Source: Qipengyuania vulgaris
GTDB lineage: Bacteria > Pseudomonadota > Alphaproteobacteria > Sphingomonadales > Sphingomonadaceae
NCBI RefSeq assembly: GCF_009827325.1
Contig: NZ_WTYC01000008.1
Location: forward strand, 74,501 to 138,500
Length of the DNA: 64,000 nucleotides
Direction of reading: 5' to 3'
Under the pieces are notes generated by a model. That model was not told where the DNA came from. It ran no database searches and saw nothing but the letters and a program-made list of their open reading frames with translations. A program made the translations under genes and the position numbers. This document shows positions 24,677-34,572 of the stretch, piece by piece; position 1 is the stretch's first letter, and each line of letters begins with the position of its first letter.

Positions 24677-26704
24677 TCACCTCGCTGTCGGTATCAGCCT
24701 GACTGCGAAGCCGCCACCCGGCTCCATGCGCAGGTCGAGCGTGTCTTCGGCAGTCAACTCACGCGTTTCGATCACAATATCGAAACGCGTTGGTCCTTCG
24801 AAGTGTGAGGTGTCGGCGTCGCGGTAGATTTCAGCGCGATAGGTCGTGACCACGTCAAGGAAATCCAACGATAGCGAAACCTCGCGCGCAACGGCATCGG
24901 TGCCGCCGCCGAGGTACCATTCCTCGCTGTTCCGATCTTTGCGTGCGGTGACAACATATTCGCTGATTTCGGCCTCGAGAACACGGCTTTGCGCCCAGTC
25001 TGTCGGCACATCCTTGATGAATTGGAACGGTGCGGGACGCCCTTCATAGTGCTCAGGGAGATCGGCGACCATCTGGATCGGCGAATAGACTAGAACATAT
25101 TCGGCTAGCGCGCGCGCCATGGTCATCTGCAGCGGTTGCCCGCGCCCTTCGAGGCTGAGGATGCCCGGCGTGTAATCCATCGGGCCCGACAGCATACGCG
25201 TAAAAACCAGCGTCGGAACATGGTCCGGACCGTTGGGTGGCACTCCCCAGGCGTTAAATTCCATGCCGCGCGCACCTTCGCGGCTAACCCAATTGGGATA
25301 GGTCCGCCTGAGGCCGGTGTCCTTGACCGGCTCGTGCGGGTTCATCGCGATTTCGCGCTTCGCCGCTTCGGTTATCACTCGCAAGTGATGGCGTTGCATC
25401 ACCTGGCTTTCCGTACACTCACGAGTCTCGCGCCCGTCGGGATGGATATAGCGCAGATTGCAGGCATCGGCGACGTAGCCGGACTTGATCGTTTCGACGC
25501 CGCGTGCTGCCATAAGGTCCAGCCCGGCTTCTAGCTGGCTTTCGTAATTGCCGACATCGCCGCTCGTCTCGTGATGACCGACGATCGGAACGCCCTTTTC
25601 GGCGGCGTAGCTGGCCAGTTCCGCGAAATCGTAGTCGGAATAGCTTTCGGTGAAGCTGAATTCGGCGCCATTGAAGAACCAGTCGCCGTCCCAGCCAATG
25701 TTCCAGCCTTCGACCAGCACCCCGCCGAACCCGTGTTCAGCGGCAAAATCGATATAGCGCTTCACATTCTCGGTCGTCGCGCCATGCTTCGGCCCTGAGC
25801 CCCAACTCTCTTCGTTGAGGTGAAGGGACCACCACACTCCGACATATTTGTGCGGTTTGAACCAGCTTACATCGCCGAGCTTGTTCGGCTCATTGAGATT
25901 GAGTTCGACCAGGCTTTCGGCGAGGCCCGACGCATCTTCTGCCACGCGGATCGTTCGCCAAGGCGTCATGAAGGGCAGATCGCGTACCGCACGCGCCGCG
26001 CCGGAGCCAGTCGGCGCGAGCGTGGCGCGAAAATTGGTCCCGGTGGTGCGCTTGACCCACATGCCCGCAAAATCGAGCAACGCAGCTTCATGGATCGCGA
26101 CATGTGTGCCGCTGTCCAAGCGGAAGGTCAGTGGGGTATGCGCCAGCGATACCGCATCGATCTGGGTTTCTTCGTAGAGATATTCGTAGCGGTTCCATTC
26201 GCCGCCCGGGATCCACCACGCGGTGCCGTTCTGCGCTAGGTTGAACTCGGTCAACTCTTCGGCGACGCGCAGGGTTTTACCCATGCTCCCGTCGTCGAAG
26301 ACGTAGCGGAAGGCGACCGCGTCGTCGAAAACGCGGAAGGTTACGCCGAAACGACGCCTTTCTTCGCTCCCTTCTTCAAACCGGACGGTAAGCTCGTTGT
26401 GATGATCCCGCACGAAACGCTGCTCGCCCCACGGCTGCTCCCAAGTCTCATCGCGGCTTGCGCGGGCCGCGCCGGTGATTGCAAGGCGGCGCTCGAGTTT
26501 GTCTTGGTCGGTCAGCAGGAAGCCAAGGCGGCTATCGGTGACCACCACCTCGCTGCCCTTGGCGATCCGATAGAAGGGTCGCCCCTCGCCATTAACGTCA
26601 ACCGTGACGCTGATAGCGCCATCAGGCGAAGTGACAACTTCTTCGGCGAACGCTGCAGAACCGCCGCACATCGCGAGGGCTACGAGGACAAGAGAAAATC
26701 TCAT
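24677..26704 (-). CDS. GH97 alpha-glucosidase, SusB-like
   Basis: This is an exported glycoside hydrolase family 97 enzyme acting on maltose and maltodextrins. The start is ATG 26704, overlapping the stop of the upstream GH13 gene as ATGA and giving a signal peptide (MRFSLVLVALAMCGGSAAFA). The product is about 675 residues, with the N-terminal beta-sandwich and a (beta/alpha)8 barrel including GGVLVEGWNIGW, the calcium/acid region NPHEPVKDTGLRRTYPN and GPMDYTPGI. IKSGYV at the position where retaining members carry an Asp nucleophile matches the inverting, SusB-type branch. It is the last gene of the minus-strand maltodextrin operon. Confidence 0.9.
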   Translation of the reverse strand: MRFSLVLVALAMCGGSAAFAEEVVTSPDGAISVTVDVNGEGRPFYRIAKGSEVVVTDSRLGFLLTDQDKLERRLAITGAARASRDETWEQPWGEQRFVRDHHNELTVRFEEGSEERRRFGVTFRVFDDAVAFRYVFDDGSMGKTLRVAEELTEFNLAQNGTAWWIPGGEWNRYEYLYEETQIDAVSLAHTPLTFRLDSGTHVAIHEAALLDFAGMWVKRTTGTNFRATLAPTGSGAARAVRDLPFMTPWRTIRVAEDASGLAESLVELNLNEPNKLGDVSWFKPHKYVGVWWSLHLNEESWGSGPKHGATTENVKRYIDFAAEHGFGGVLVEGWNIGWDGDWFFNGAEFSFTESYSDYDFAELASYAAEKGVPIVGHHETSGDVGNYESQLEAGLDLMAARGVETIKSGYVADACNLRYIHPDGRETRECTESQVMQRHHLRVITEAAKREIAMNPHEPVKDTGLRRTYPNWVSREGARGMEFNAWGVPPNGPDHVPTLVFTRMLSGPMDYTPGILSLEGRGQPLQMTMARALAEYVLVYSPIQMVADLPEHYEGRPAPFQFIKDVPTDWAQSRVLEAEISEYVVTARKDRNSEEWYLGGGTDAVAREVSLSLDFLDVVTTYRAEIYRDADTSHFEGPTRFDIVIETRELTAEDTLDLRMEPGGGFAVRLIPTAR

Positions 26705-28326
26705 AGTTCGATCACCAAGGCGCTGAACGGAGGAAAGCCGGCACCGCTCGCCCCATTCGCAGAGGCCAGCACCGTACCGATCGAGAGCTCGCTCGGCGGC
26801 GCCACGGCGAACGAACCCAGGTTGAACAAGCAACGGACAGATTGGCCGTCCGCGCTTCGTTCGATGACTAACAGATCACCCACTGTCCCACAGCGATCGA
26901 TCGCCCCGTGGTGCAACGCCGGATTATCGCGCCGAAGGGCGAGCATGGCACGCGTATGGTGGAGGAGCGATCCTTCGTCGGCCTCTTGGGACGCGACGGA
27001 AAGCTGCGCATTTTCCTCGCCGACCGGCAGCCAAGATTCACCTTCGGTAAATCCGGAGTGCGCAGGCGAAGCCTCCCATGGCATGGGCGTGCGGGCTCCG
27101 TCTCGGCTCAGCGTGAGGGGCCAGTTGGCGATGGCTTCGGGATCTTGTAGTTGCTCGAAGGGAATATCGAGCTGCGTGAGGCCTAGTTCCTCGCCGTAAT
27201 AGAGGATGATATTGCCGCGGAGGCACGCGAGCAGCGTCATTTTCATCCGCGCAGCTTCCCTGCGGTCGGCGGCGCTCCACCAGCGGCTGATCGCGCGCGG
27301 TGCATCGTGGTTTTCAAAAGCCCAACTCGGCCAGCCTACACCCTGTTCATCCGGCCATTCCGAAAGCGCCGCGCAAATCGCGCCCGGCGTCAGGTTTTCG
27401 GCATAGAGGAAGTTGAAGCCATAGGCCGAATTGAGATGCCGTTCTCCCTCGGTGAAGGCTTTCATCTCCGCGTCGGCCTCGTCGCCCCCGACTTCGGCGA
27501 CGGTGAAAATGTCTTCGTACTCGTCAGTCAGCGTGCGGATCCGCTCAATGAAGGCCGGAATGGCGGGGTGCGACATATTGTGCTTCTTGAGCTGGAAGTC
27601 GAACGGCCGCGTGCGCGGTTTGTCGGTGGCTGGTGCGGGCGGATTGTCACGCAATTCGGGATCGTGCATCGCGAAATTGAGCGCATCGATCCGAAAGCCG
27701 TCGACACCGCGGTCAAGCCAGAAACGCATCACGCCGAGTACCGCATCCTGCACATCGCGATTGTGCAGGTTGAGCTGCGGCTGCGAACTTAGAAAATTGT
27801 GCAGGTAATATTGCGCGCGTCGTGCATCCCAGGTCCACGCCGGCCCGCCGAAGACCGATTGCCAATTGGACGGCGGCGACCCGTCAAGCTTGGCGTCAGC
27901 CCAGACATACCAATCGTTCTTCGGGTTGGCGCGGCCCAAGCGGCTTTCTGCAAACCAAGGATGCTCGTCGGATGTGTGCGAATAGACTTGGTCGATCAGG
28001 ACCTTGAGGTCAAGTTCGTGCGCACGGGCAACCAGTGCGTCGAAATCGGCGAGCGTGCCGAAGATCGGATCGACATCGCAATAGTCGGACACATCGTAGC
28101 CGAAGTCTTTCATCGGCGACTTGAAGAACGGCGAAATCCAGATCGCATCGACGCCAAGCGACGCGACATGCGGAAGGCGCTGAGTGATGCCCTGCAAGTC
28201 TCCGATGCCGTCGCCGTTCGAATCCTGGAAACTTCGCGGATAGATCTGGTAGATCGCCGCCCCTTTCCACCAAGGACGATCGACCACTGCTGCGTTCTCC
28301 GCGCCAAGTGCTTCGGCAGGATTCAT
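26701..28326 (-). CDS. GH13 alpha-glucosidase (oligo-1,6-glucosidase/GH13_23-like), cytoplasmic
   Basis: This is an alpha-glucosidase of 541 residues that would hydrolyse imported maltose and short maltodextrins. It has no signal peptide. GH13 conserved regions are all present: DQVYSHTSDEHPWF (region I), GFRIDALNFAMHD with the nucleophile Asp (II), FTVAEVGG with the general acid Glu (III) and FENHDAPRA (IV); WWKGAAIYQIYPRSFQDSNGDGIG is the typical start. Overlaps of ATGA type join it to the upstream GH13 lipoprotein gene and the downstream GH97 gene. With the MFS permease it completes the intracellular arm of the pathway. Confidence 0.92.
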   Translation of the reverse strand: MNPAEALGAENAAVVDRPWWKGAAIYQIYPRSFQDSNGDGIGDLQGITQRLPHVASLGVDAIWISPFFKSPMKDFGYDVSDYCDVDPIFGTLADFDALVARAHELDLKVLIDQVYSHTSDEHPWFAESRLGRANPKNDWYVWADAKLDGSPPSNWQSVFGGPAWTWDARRAQYYLHNFLSSQPQLNLHNRDVQDAVLGVMRFWLDRGVDGFRIDALNFAMHDPELRDNPPAPATDKPRTRPFDFQLKKHNMSHPAIPAFIERIRTLTDEYEDIFTVAEVGGDEADAEMKAFTEGERHLNSAYGFNFLYAENLTPGAICAALSEWPDEQGVGWPSWAFENHDAPRAISRWWSAADRREAARMKMTLLACLRGNIILYYGEELGLTQLDIPFEQLQDPEAIANWPLTLSRDGARTPMPWEASPAHSGFTEGESWLPVGEENAQLSVASQEADEGSLLHHTRAMLALRRDNPALHHGAIDRCGTVGDLLVIERSADGQSVRCLFNLGSFAVAPPSELSIGTVLASANGASGAGFPPFSALVIEL

Positions 28327-30170
28327 TCTGCGACCTCCGAAACTCGGCAGATAGCCCAGCCGAACGCAGGAAGGGAGACCGGTGCGCTACCCGGGGCACT
28401 GATAGCAGCCGGACATGTACCCGCCAGTGTGTCGAAGCTGCGTGCATCATAACCGAGCGCGATATTGGCGCTGCGCTCGGCACCAGCGGTGTTGAACGCT
28501 GCAAGATATTCGTCGCCGGTTTCCGGATCGAAGCGGCTAACAGCGAAAACGCCGGGCTCCTGCCCATAGTGGCGCACCACCTGCTTGCCTTGCGACAGCG
28601 CGGGGTGCGCGCGACGGACGGCCGAAATTGCGGCGATAAGTTGGAACAGCGGATGGCCCTCGTCGAAATTGCTTTGCGCTGTCGTCGCATCGGTTCCGAT
28701 TAGGTCGTTGTCGTTGTAGCTGGCGGTTAACGAAGGAAACATATCCTCGCGCGCTGCCTGATCATTGCCGTCGCCGACGAAACCCTGTTCATCACCATAA
28801 TAGATTACAGGCGATCCCCGCAGCGTCAGCAGCATGGCATGGGCGAGCTTCGTGCGGGCGAGCATCTCGTCCGCTTGGATATCTTCATTGTCCAAGCGCA
28901 GCATGGTGGTGAAACGACCCATGTCGTGATTGCCCAAGAAGGTGGGCATGGCGAGCGCAGCTTCTTCTCCGCCTTCGTAAAGTACATCGCCATCGAAAAG
29001 TTCGTTAAGAATGTAGGTGCCCTTGCCCTGGCTCACCACCTCGCGCATCGCTTGCTGAAAGGCGAAATCCAGCACGGCGGGAAAGCCGTCGCGGCGGGTG
29101 TACTGAGCGATGTACCCGTTGTTATGATCGTCGCGGTAGACTTCGCCGAAGATGTGGAAATTCGGGATGCCGCTTTCACGCGCGGTCTCCAGCATGGCAG
29201 GCACGAAGGCCTGCCAGAATTCTGGATTTACGTGCCGCGCCGTATCCACCCGGAAGCCATCGATGCCGGTGTCGCGAATCCAGTCGGCATAGATGTCGAT
29301 CATGCCTGCAACTACGCGAGGATGCTCGGTAAAGAGATCGTCAAGGCCGGCAAAGTCGCCGTGACGGCTGCTCTCGCCGGTGAAGGTCGTGTCGCCACGA
29401 TTGTGATAGTAGATTGGATCGTTGAGCCAGCCTGGGACCTTGACCTCGCGTTCGGCCTCGGGAACGACAGGCGTATAGGCATAGGCCGGATCGGTCAGAC
29501 GGGCGAAATTGGCTTCGCTACGGTCCTCGTCCCCCATGAAGCCTTCGTTGGTCGGCTGACCGCCAACGCCTCCGCGCCGTGAATAGGGAAAATCGCCCTT
29601 GCTGCGATAGACATATTCAGTCGCCTCGCCCTCGGCAAACCTGATGACGTCGGCGGTGTGATTGGTGATGATGTCCATATAGACCTTCATCCCGCGAGCG
29701 TGGGCGGCATCGACGAAGGCCGAGAATTCATCGCGTGTACCGAAATGCCCGTCGGGACGGGTGAAATCGGTGACCCAATATCCGTGATAACCCGCGCTTT
29801 CGTTCCCCGCGGGGCCCTGAACGGGCTTGTTCTGGAAGATCGGGGCAAACCAGATCGCGGTTACGCCGAGCCCTTCGAGATAATCGAGCCGCTGTGTCAG
29901 GCCGGCAAGGTCGCCTCCGTGGAAGAAGCCTTTGTGGGTCGGGTCGTATCCCGTGGTCAGGCGCCCGCCCGTGAAATCGCCCGTGTCGTTGGTCGTATCA
30001 CCGTTCTCGAAACGGTCGGGTAGCACGAAATAGACGATTTCCTCGCTCGGCAGACGATCGCGAAAAGAGCCTGCCGAAGCTTCCGGCGCCAGAGGGATTT
30101 CCTGAGCAGTGGCGCACGCGGCAAGGCCGATTGCGAGGAGTGGGAGCGCAGTACGGAAAGTACGGATCAT
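28323..30170 (-). CDS. GH13 alpha-amylase-like lipoprotein
   Basis: This is an envelope-anchored alpha-amylase/cyclomaltodextrinase-like enzyme that would shorten maltodextrins at the membrane. The start is ATG 30170 (MIRTFRTALP), overlapping the halogenase stop as TGATG; it gives a lipoprotein signal with lipobox GLAAC, the Cys at residue 19. The 615-residue product has GH13 regions DIITNHTADV, GFRVDTARHVN (nucleophile), IFGEVYRDD (acid) and FLGNHDMGRF, plus EEIVYFVLPDRFENGD near the start. A longer frame from 30203 lacks a signal. The fourth regions are intact, so it should be active. Confidence 0.9.
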   Translation of the reverse strand: MIRTFRTALPLLAIGLAACATAQEIPLAPEASAGSFRDRLPSEEIVYFVLPDRFENGDTTNDTGDFTGGRLTTGYDPTHKGFFHGGDLAGLTQRLDYLEGLGVTAIWFAPIFQNKPVQGPAGNESAGYHGYWVTDFTRPDGHFGTRDEFSAFVDAAHARGMKVYMDIITNHTADVIRFAEGEATEYVYRSKGDFPYSRRGGVGGQPTNEGFMGDEDRSEANFARLTDPAYAYTPVVPEAEREVKVPGWLNDPIYYHNRGDTTFTGESSRHGDFAGLDDLFTEHPRVVAGMIDIYADWIRDTGIDGFRVDTARHVNPEFWQAFVPAMLETARESGIPNFHIFGEVYRDDHNNGYIAQYTRRDGFPAVLDFAFQQAMREVVSQGKGTYILNELFDGDVLYEGGEEAALAMPTFLGNHDMGRFTTMLRLDNEDIQADEMLARTKLAHAMLLTLRGSPVIYYGDEQGFVGDGNDQAAREDMFPSLTASYNDNDLIGTDATTAQSNFDEGHPLFQLIAAISAVRRAHPALSQGKQVVRHYGQEPGVFAVSRFDPETGDEYLAAFNTAGAERSANIALGYDARSFDTLAGTCPAAISAPGSAPVSLPAFGWAICRVSEVAE

Positions 30171-31687
30171 CAGGCGGTCTCCATCTGTTCGGGCGCGGCG
30201 CAATGGCGCGCGAGATATTTGTCGTGTGTCGGCATGCTGCCCACCACCTGGTCGGCGGCGCGCTCTGCGAGTTGGATGAGCTCATCCAGTTTGTCCGGCG
30301 CAAGGCCACCGGCGACAGGATGATAGGCACGCGGTGTCACGCCTTGGCCCAACAGGACTTGCATCCACCCGGTCTCGGTGAACAATTCCTCGTGTTCGCG
30401 GAAGATGCGTCCGCTCTCCTCGAACAGAGCAATCCGGTGGTCCAGCCCAGCGGGAATCTCCATCGCAGCGCAAGCCTGCCAGAAGGGCTCCTGTCGTCCG
30501 TTTCGATGGTAATGGAGTATCAGGAAATCGCGGATTGATTCCCATTCGAACCGCGTCTGACGATTGAATTCGGCCACATCGGCTTCGGCGATCCGGTCAC
30601 CGGGAAGCAGTTTGAGGAACCTGTCTACAGCCGCCTGGACCAGGTGGATGCTGGTCGATTCCAGCGGCTCCATGAAACCCGCGGCCAGCCCGATCGCGAC
30701 GCAGTTCTTGTGCCAAACCTGACGCCGCATGCCGGTGGTGAACCGTAATTGCCGCGGCTCGCCGGTCGGCTTGCCGTCCATATTGGCGAGCAGCATTGCC
30801 TGCGCTTCGTCGTCGGATAGGTGGGCGCTTGAATATACATGCCCGTTGCCGGTGCGGTGCTGCAGGGGAATGCGCCATTGCCAGCCGGCCTTGCGAGCGC
30901 TTGCCCGGGTATAAGGAAGCGTAGGCGAAGTTGCTTTGCAATGCACGGCGATGGCTCGGTCGCACGGTAGCCAATTGCTCCAATCGTCGAACGGCACATT
31001 CAAGGCCTCGCCGAGCAACAGGCTTCGGAACCCGGAGCAGTCGATGAATATGTCGCCATCAATGGCGATACCATTGTCGAGATCGACACCTGAAATATGC
31101 CCGCTCTCCGGATCGAGGCGAACGTGCTCGATCTTGCCTTCCACCCGGTTCACTCCGCGCGCCTCGGCATATTTGCGCAGCAATTGCGCGTAGAGCCCCG
31201 CATCGAAATGATATGCCCAAGCGAGATTGTTCGACGGACCATTCGGCGCAGCGTTCAGCGGCGCGAACTTGTGCGCATAAGCCGCCTTGGCGCCGGGGCT
31301 GAAGTCCCAGATCGATTTCTCGCCGCCTTCCGCCGCATAGCGGAGCCAGAACTGGTAGAACGGCAGGAATGCGAGGCCGCGCCCCATGCCGCCAAATGCG
31401 TGCATGTACCGATGGCCTTCTTCGCGCCATCCATCGAATTCGATGCCCAGCTTGAAGGAACCCTGCGTGGCCTTGACGAACTCCTCCTCTTCGAAGCCCA
31501 GCGCCCGGTTGACGAGGCGCAGCATGGGAATGGTCGCTTCGCCTACGCCAACGGTACCGATGGCATCTGATTCCACGAGCGTGATAGAATAGCGGCTATC
31601 CAGAAAGCGGGCGAACAGCGCACCCGTCATCCAGCCCGCCGTGCCGCCACCGACGATAACAAAACGTGTCAGCGGATTATTCGCCAT
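30170..31687 (-). CDS. Flavin-dependent tryptophan-halogenase-family protein
   Basis: This is an FADH2-dependent halogenase-family protein of 505 residues. The dinucleotide-binding motif GGGTAGWM sits at residues 13-20, the catalytic lysine is exactly at Lys79 (GSFKLGIEFDGW), the halogenase-specific WQWRIP motif is at 269-274, and the Glu-containing loop EPLESTSIH follows. All catalytic features of active tryptophan/indole halogenases are therefore present. It lies between a MalA-like TonB receptor and starch enzymes in one operon, an arrangement common in Sphingomonadales, Caulobacterales and Xanthomonadales whose physiological purpose is unknown to me. A flavin reductase is not seen nearby. 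Confidence 0.88.
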   Translation of the reverse strand: MANNPLTRFVIVGGGTAGWMTGALFARFLDSRYSITLVESDAIGTVGVGEATIPMLRLVNRALGFEEEEFVKATQGSFKLGIEFDGWREEGHRYMHAFGGMGRGLAFLPFYQFWLRYAAEGGEKSIWDFSPGAKAAYAHKFAPLNAAPNGPSNNLAWAYHFDAGLYAQLLRKYAEARGVNRVEGKIEHVRLDPESGHISGVDLDNGIAIDGDIFIDCSGFRSLLLGEALNVPFDDWSNWLPCDRAIAVHCKATSPTLPYTRASARKAGWQWRIPLQHRTGNGHVYSSAHLSDDEAQAMLLANMDGKPTGEPRQLRFTTGMRRQVWHKNCVAIGLAAGFMEPLESTSIHLVQAAVDRFLKLLPGDRIAEADVAEFNRQTRFEWESIRDFLILHYHRNGRQEPFWQACAAMEIPAGLDHRIALFEESGRIFREHEELFTETGWMQVLLGQGVTPRAYHPVAGGLAPDKLDELIQLAERAADQVVGSMPTHDKYLARHCAAPEQMETA

Positions 31688-31716
31688 AGCGCCCTCGCAA
31701 GTCTCGCAGCGGGTCG

Positions 31717-31748
31717 ATGCACCCCGGGAAGAGTATTCCGGGGTGCAT
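31717..31748 (-). terminator. Hairpin between TonB-receptor and halogenase genes
   Basis: ATGCACCCCGG (31717-31727) and CCGGGGTGCAT (31738-31748) form a perfect 11-bp stem with a 10-nt loop, starting 10 bases after the receptor stop on the minus strand. No T run follows. It probably attenuates or protects the transcript so that the receptor is made in excess over the enzymes. Confidence 0.55.
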
Positions 31749-31758
31749 CTAATGCAGA

Positions 31759-34572
31759 TCAGAACTTGTAGGTGAAGCCCGCGAGGAACCGGCGACCATA
31801 TTCCTGGTAGTCGATCACAGCTTCGGGAACCGGCACGTTGAATTGCGACACGAAGGGCTGGTTGGTCAGGTTCTGTCCCTGTAGGTAAACCGAGAGGCCT
31901 TCGAGTGTGCTTCCCGGCTGAAATTCATAGCCGATCTGCGCATCGACAATGGTCTCACCGCGAGCAAGACGGCGGGTGGGCGATCCGCCGAAACCGGTGA
32001 AGTCGGCGAGGAACTCCGAGCGGTACCTTACACTGCCCCGGGCACTGAAACCGTTGAGGTCGTAGTAGAGAGTCCCGTTCGCTACCCACTCCGAGTATCC
32101 CGGAATTTCGTCGATATCGCCGTTGGCATTCTCGATCTTGGTCTTGGTATACCCGACCCCGCCGGTTACGCCGAAGCCGTTGAGCGTTTGGCTGAAGACA
32201 TCGAACGGAACGGTTGCGGACAGCTCAGCGCCGTAGAAATCGCCGCCGCCCGTGTTCACTTCCGTGTCTAGGTAGCCGATCGTGGTCGCTGGAGCTTGGC
32301 CAGCTGGAAGCGGGAAGGCCGCGTAATCGAATATGGTTCGCGAACCGTCGATATAACTGACGAGATCCTTGTAGAAGACTTGCGCAGCAATCACGCCCGC
32401 GCCGCCGGCAAAATATTTCTCTATGTTGAAATCGACGGCATTCGCACGATAGGGGCGAAGCCGTGGATTGCCGCCGCCGCCGCTGATGAACGGGGTCAGG
32501 CCGGTCGGGCTATCGGCTTCGTTGTTATTGATGCCATAGCTGATCGCGACACGCAGGTCGTCGAGTTGCGGGCGCTGTATCTGGCGGCTGGCCGCGAGAC
32601 GGAAAACCCAGCCGCTATCGAGCCGAAGCGATAGGTTGGCACTTGGCAAAACGTCCCAGTAATTGTCGCCCAGCGAAAGGTCGACACGGTCCTGCACCCC
32701 GTCGCCATCGACATCGGTAAAGGCCACGCCGGTCGAATTCTGCTCGGTATTTATCGCCTGCACACCGAAATTCCCGGTGAGAACGCTGGCGCCGAATTCC
32801 TGCTCGATGTCCATCTGCAGATAGGCGGTCATCAGCTTTTCGGTGATGCCGTAAGCCTTTGCGGGAACGTCGTTCGAAGGGTTTGCTTCGAGGAATAGTG
32901 TGCCATCAGCAATCAGGTCGCGCACGTCGTAGCTCACGATGGGTCCAAGCCCGAGGTAGTCGAGGTTGGTGTTGCGCAGCAGCGCACCTTGCGGAATAGC
33001 CACTTCGGTCGCGCCATTGGGAAGCGACACGAAAAACTCGTCCGGTGTCAAATCTTTGGAACGGTCGGTATAATTCAGGCCGAACCGGACCGCCGAGATG
33101 AAGCTATCGATCTCCTTGGCGACACCGAGGCGATACTGGAACAGTTCGTCTTCGATGATGCGGTTGTTGTAATACCCTGCCTGCACGCGGTCTCCGCCCC
33201 AGCCGAGCGGGTCGGTCAAGACTATGAGGTTCGGGTCGCTGTAATCCAGGGTCGGATTGAAAGTCGTGCCATTGGTATCCGACACGAAGTCGATCGTGTC
33301 GGACGGACTGGTTCCGTCACCTTGCGGATCGAAGCCGTCACCGTTGTAGCCAGTGCCCGAATAGCTTTCGATGCTCAGTTCGTTGCGATCGGTGCGCGAA
33401 TAACCGAAGTCGAAGAACGCGCTCCAGCCGTCGTCGCCCTCGTAATCGAGGTTGATCCCGCCGGAATAGAGATCGGCCTGACGCTGGAAGACGTCATTGC
33501 GAACGACCCCGCGGACATCGGTAAAGGTGCCGCTGGTCGCGAACTCGCCGAACTCGGTTGTCGTCGTCGATCCGGTCGAAGGATCAAATGGGTCGACATC
33601 GAAGCCGGCGCCGAAAGCTAGTGGCAGTTCGATGCCGCGCTTGGTCTGGTCGTCATCGAAATTCGAGTAGAAGCCATCTACCGTGACCATGAAGTTGGGC
33701 GAGGCTTCCCATTGCAGCGTGCCGTTCACGCCGAAACGCTTGAGCTGGGTGGAGGTTACAAAGCTCTTGCTGCCGCCGATGACGAAGGGGTTGGCGGCAG
33801 TGCCTTCCCCGGCATAGCCCCAAGCGTTGAATTCCTGAAGCTGGTAGGGTTCGTCGGTGTAGGCCGCCGAAAGGGCAACCCCAAGGGTATCATCGGCAAA
33901 CTGGTCGATATATGTCGCGTTTACGCGGTAGCCGAATTCCTTCGACCCAGCATTCAGGGCGCCCAGATCTGCGTAGGAACCCTTCGCGCCAATCGCGAAG
34001 ACCTGCTCGGTCGCTTCGAGAGGGCGGATGGTGCGAACGTCAATCGTGCCGACAAGACCTTGGCCAACGAGGCTGGCGGAAGGGGTCTTGTATACCACAA
34101 CCTGGTTGACAATTTCCGATGGATACTGGTCGAACTCGACCGCCCGGTTGTCCCCGGTCGAGGTCTGTTCGCGGCCATTGAGAAGGGTCTGCGAGAAGTC
34201 GGGTCCGAGGCCGCGGATCGCGATGACGTTCGCGCGGCCGTTGAGACGTTGCGAAGTCACACCAGGAAGGCGGGCGATCGATTCACCGATCGAATCGTCG
34301 GGTAGCTTGCCGATGTCTTCTGCCGTGACTGACTCTAGAATGAGGTCGCTATTGCGCTTTTCGGCCACTGCCGTTGCCAGCGATTCCCGGAAGCCCGAAA
34401 CGATGATGACTGTACCATCGTCCTCTTCATCGGCGACGGGCTGTCCTTCTTCGTTGACATCCGGGGTTTCCGGTTGGGTCGTCTGGGCTGCCGCGAAAGC
34501 CGGGAAGCCCCCGACGAGTGCCAGGGCAACGGCCGACGCGCTGACGCCGGTAAGGTGCTTGCGAAATGCCAT
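31759..34572 (-). CDS. TonB-dependent receptor, maltodextrin type (MalA-like)
   Basis: This is an outer-membrane transporter of 937 residues with a Sec signal (ending FAAAQ), a TonB-box-like VIIVSGFRESLATAVAEKR, a plug with DIGKLPDDSIGESIARLPGV and IRGLGPDFSQTLLNGREQ, and a barrel ending in Phe (FLAGFTYKF). The plug wording and the context (GH13, GH97, MFS, LacI) closely resemble the maltodextrin receptor MalA of Caulobacter. The ribosome site GGGAGAGGA precedes ATG 34572. It is the first gene of the minus-strand operon and is divergent from lacI; CGTATACG-type sites lie between them. Confidence 0.9.
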   Translation of the reverse strand: MAFRKHLTGVSASAVALALVGGFPAFAAAQTTQPETPDVNEEGQPVADEEDDGTVIIVSGFRESLATAVAEKRNSDLILESVTAEDIGKLPDDSIGESIARLPGVTSQRLNGRANVIAIRGLGPDFSQTLLNGREQTSTGDNRAVEFDQYPSEIVNQVVVYKTPSASLVGQGLVGTIDVRTIRPLEATEQVFAIGAKGSYADLGALNAGSKEFGYRVNATYIDQFADDTLGVALSAAYTDEPYQLQEFNAWGYAGEGTAANPFVIGGSKSFVTSTQLKRFGVNGTLQWEASPNFMVTVDGFYSNFDDDQTKRGIELPLAFGAGFDVDPFDPSTGSTTTTEFGEFATSGTFTDVRGVVRNDVFQRQADLYSGGINLDYEGDDGWSAFFDFGYSRTDRNELSIESYSGTGYNGDGFDPQGDGTSPSDTIDFVSDTNGTTFNPTLDYSDPNLIVLTDPLGWGGDRVQAGYYNNRIIEDELFQYRLGVAKEIDSFISAVRFGLNYTDRSKDLTPDEFFVSLPNGATEVAIPQGALLRNTNLDYLGLGPIVSYDVRDLIADGTLFLEANPSNDVPAKAYGITEKLMTAYLQMDIEQEFGASVLTGNFGVQAINTEQNSTGVAFTDVDGDGVQDRVDLSLGDNYWDVLPSANLSLRLDSGWVFRLAASRQIQRPQLDDLRVAISYGINNNEADSPTGLTPFISGGGGNPRLRPYRANAVDFNIEKYFAGGAGVIAAQVFYKDLVSYIDGSRTIFDYAAFPLPAGQAPATTIGYLDTEVNTGGGDFYGAELSATVPFDVFSQTLNGFGVTGGVGYTKTKIENANGDIDEIPGYSEWVANGTLYYDLNGFSARGSVRYRSEFLADFTGFGGSPTRRLARGETIVDAQIGYEFQPGSTLEGLSVYLQGQNLTNQPFVSQFNVPVPEAVIDYQEYGRRFLAGFTYKF

